Source: VXNE01 sp965203615 (GTDB taxonomy: Bacteria > Pseudomonadota > Gammaproteobacteria > Pseudomonadales > Azotimanducaceae). Taken from it: a stretch of DNA of 64,000 bases. The stretch is taken from the NCBI GenBank assembly GCA_965203615.1, contig OZ241900.1, positions 1,860,001-1,924,000 of the forward strand, read 5' to 3'. The translations under genes and the position numbers were made by a program. This document shows, piece by piece, positions 63,050 through 64,000 of this stretch. Each line of letters opens with the position of its first letter. Position 1 is the stretch's first letter. The notes beneath the pieces are model-generated. The model made no database searches, was not told the origin of the DNA, and saw only the letters and a program-made list of their open reading frames with translations.

Positions 63050-63610
63050 TCAGGCGTTGCCCGATTGGCCCGACATCAGCGAAAAATCGATGCCGACGGC
63101 CTTCGCGGCCGTGTCGAGACGTTCTTCGAACGGTACTTCAAAGATCAGCGACTTCGATCCACGACAGGTCAACCAGGTATTGGCTTCCAGTTCGCCATCG
63201 AGTTGGCCGGAACCCCAGCCCGCGTATCCGAGCGCCACGATGAATTGGCTCGGCCCTTCACCTCGACCGATAGCCGCAAGCATGTCGACTTCCGCCGTGA
63301 GCAACAGACCATCCCCGACGCCAACGCTTTTTTCGACCCGAACATCGTCGCTGTGCAGGATGATGGCGGCGTTGCGTTGCACGGGGCCGCCCTCCAGCAC
63401 CACTGCCTCGACATCGGCGGTATTCGGCAATTCAAGCTGTTGCAGGACATCCGCCACCGTCAGCTTCAGCGGCCGGTTGACGACGATGCCCATGGCGCCC
63501 TTGTCGTTGTGGTCGCAGACGTAGGTGATCGTGTCGCGGAAATAATCCCCCGCCATCAGCAGGTTCGGCATTGCCAGCAGAAATTGGTTCTTGACGCGCT
63601 CCGCGTTCAT
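63050..63610 (-). CDS. algH: YqgE/AlgH family protein
   Basis: A 186-residue soluble protein of the AlgH/YqgE family, described as a regulator in Pseudomonas but of unclear biochemical function. The conserved N-terminal NQFLLAMPNLLMAGDYFRDTITYVCDHNDKGAMGIVVNRP and the later VLEGGPVQRNAAIILHS, LGYAGWGSGQLDGEL and WLTC segments are complete. The ATG at 63610 fits the family. It diverges from the carboxylase gene at the right edge and is separated from its usual partner ruvX. Confidence 0.94.
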   Translation of the reverse strand: MNAERVKNQFLLAMPNLLMAGDYFRDTITYVCDHNDKGAMGIVVNRPLKLTVADVLQQLELPNTADVEAVVLEGGPVQRNAAIILHSDDVRVEKSVGVGDGLLLTAEVDMLAAIGRGEGPSQFIVALGYAGWGSGQLDGELEANTWLTCRGSKSLIFEVPFEERLDTAAKAVGIDFSLMSGQSGNA

Positions 63611-63709
63611 ACGTCGATCATACGCCGTGGGCGGGAACGTTGCCTTGTCGAGCGTGTCTTGCGAGACTCGTGCAACTCCTTTGGTTAACGGATAGCGAAC
63701 CACCATCGC

Positions 63710-64000
63710 ATGGCGATCCTGCGGTCCAACATCGATACAGACCACCCCTCCTTTCGGGAGAACGCGGACCACAATCGCGCCTTGAGCAGCGAATTGCGGG
63801 AGGTGGTGCAACGCACCTCCGTCGGTGGCGACGAACGATCGAGGAATCGGCATCTGGGCCGCGGCAAGCTGTTGCCCCGGGATCGCGTGCACGGACTCTT
63901 GGACCGGGGATCGCCGTTCCTGGAGATCGGACAGTTGGGCGGCCACCAGCTTTACGACGACGAGATCCCCTCGGGGGGCATCATCACCGGCATCGGTCGC
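63710..64000 (+). CDS. acyl-CoA carboxylase carboxyltransferase subunit (methylcrotonyl-CoA type), N-terminal part
   Basis: The first 97 residues of a biotin-dependent carboxyltransferase, cut by the right edge of the window. The translation begins MAILRSNIDTDHPSFRENAD and continues with HLGRGKLLPRDRVHGLLDRG, SPFLEIGQLGGHQLYDDE and IPSGGIITGIGR. This is the typical start of the beta subunit of 3-methylcrotonyl-CoA carboxylase (LiuB/MccB) and related propionyl-type enzymes. Genes for leucine degradation (isovaleryl-CoA dehydrogenase, the biotin subunit) would be expected to the right. The stop codon at 63686 upstream in frame limits the possible starts to this ATG. No clear ribosome binding site is seen. 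Confidence 0.85.
   Translation, partial: MAILRSNIDTDHPSFRENADHNRALSSELREVVQRTSVGGDERSRNRHLGRGKLLPRDRVHGLLDRGSPFLEIGQLGGHQLYDDEIPSGGIITGIGR

Overview
The window is a GC-rich, densely coded stretch of a gammaproteobacterial chromosome. Its housekeeping order is typical of that class: lptD-surA-rsmA-apaG-apaH on the minus strand with amgK-murU diverging from lptD, tsaD followed by folB, rpe-gph-trpE, mpl, algH and ruvX. The accessory genes (TonB-dependent receptor, sulfatase, two phytanoyl-CoA-dioxygenase-like proteins, luciferase-family oxidoreductase, UnbV/ASPIC lipoprotein, molybdenum hydroxylase) fit an uncultivated, probably marine or host-associated, aerobic heterotroph. That habitat is an inference. 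The sequence alone does not name a species.

Layout. 0-2.1 kb: end of tsaD, folB, then apaH/apaG. 2.1-6.8 kb: rsmA, surA, lptD (ribosome maturation and outer-membrane assembly) without the pdxA often found between surA and rsmA. 6.8-7.5 kb: two small overlapping genes of unknown function inserted between lptD and amgK. 7.8-9.4 kb: amgK-murU (peptidoglycan sugar recycling). 9.5-23.4 kb: an accessory block with a TonB-dependent receptor, an unknown 221-residue protein, two PhyH-type dioxygenases, a nitroreductase, a beta-propeller glycosidase-like protein, a periplasmic sulfatase, a TPR lipoprotein paired with a VCBS/UnbV lipoprotein, and a TonB C-terminal-domain protein. It looks like a scavenging and catabolic module. 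23.4-26.4 kb: rpe-gph-trpE. 26.4-30.6 kb: a propeller-amidohydrolase fusion and a luciferase-like oxidoreductase. 30.6-33.9 kb: PPi-type phosphofructokinase, a membrane protein and mpl. 33.9-38.2 kb: membrane-anchored amidohydrolase, comF, acyltransferase, SMP-30-like lipoprotein. 38.2-43.3 kb: an overlapping run (TonB-like lipoprotein, GH20 hexosaminidase, glutamine amidotransferase), a single-domain SIS sugar-phosphate isomerase and a CCA/poly(A) nucleotidyltransferase.

43.3-52 kb is the most accessory-looking part. It holds an elongator tRNA-Met with its own terminator, an AbiEii-like nucleotidyltransferase followed by an unrecognised partner, a Bax-inhibitor-1 protein, a three-gene VOC/MoxR-AAA/VWA run resembling the NorQD or CbbQO metalloenzyme-activation pair, a second nucleotidyltransferase preceded by a small partner gene, and a class II Fic protein with helically phased repeats upstream. 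52-56 kb: aldo/keto reductase, PhzF-type isomerase, a GT2-GtrA glycosyltransferase and a TudS/DUF1722 protein. 56-59.5 kb: a lone cytochrome oxidase subunit III next to a copper P-type ATPase and a CopZ-like chaperone. 59.7-63.6 kb: ruvX and algH, normally adjacent, are separated by an oppositely oriented fused molybdenum hydroxylase. The right edge cuts a gene for the carboxyltransferase subunit of an acyl-CoA (methylcrotonyl-type) carboxylase.

The best candidate for an undescribed system is the translationally coupled VOC-AAA-VWA operon at 45.9-49.5 kb. The two nucleotidyltransferase cassettes, the Fic locus with its repeat array and the two-gene lptD/amgK insertion come next.
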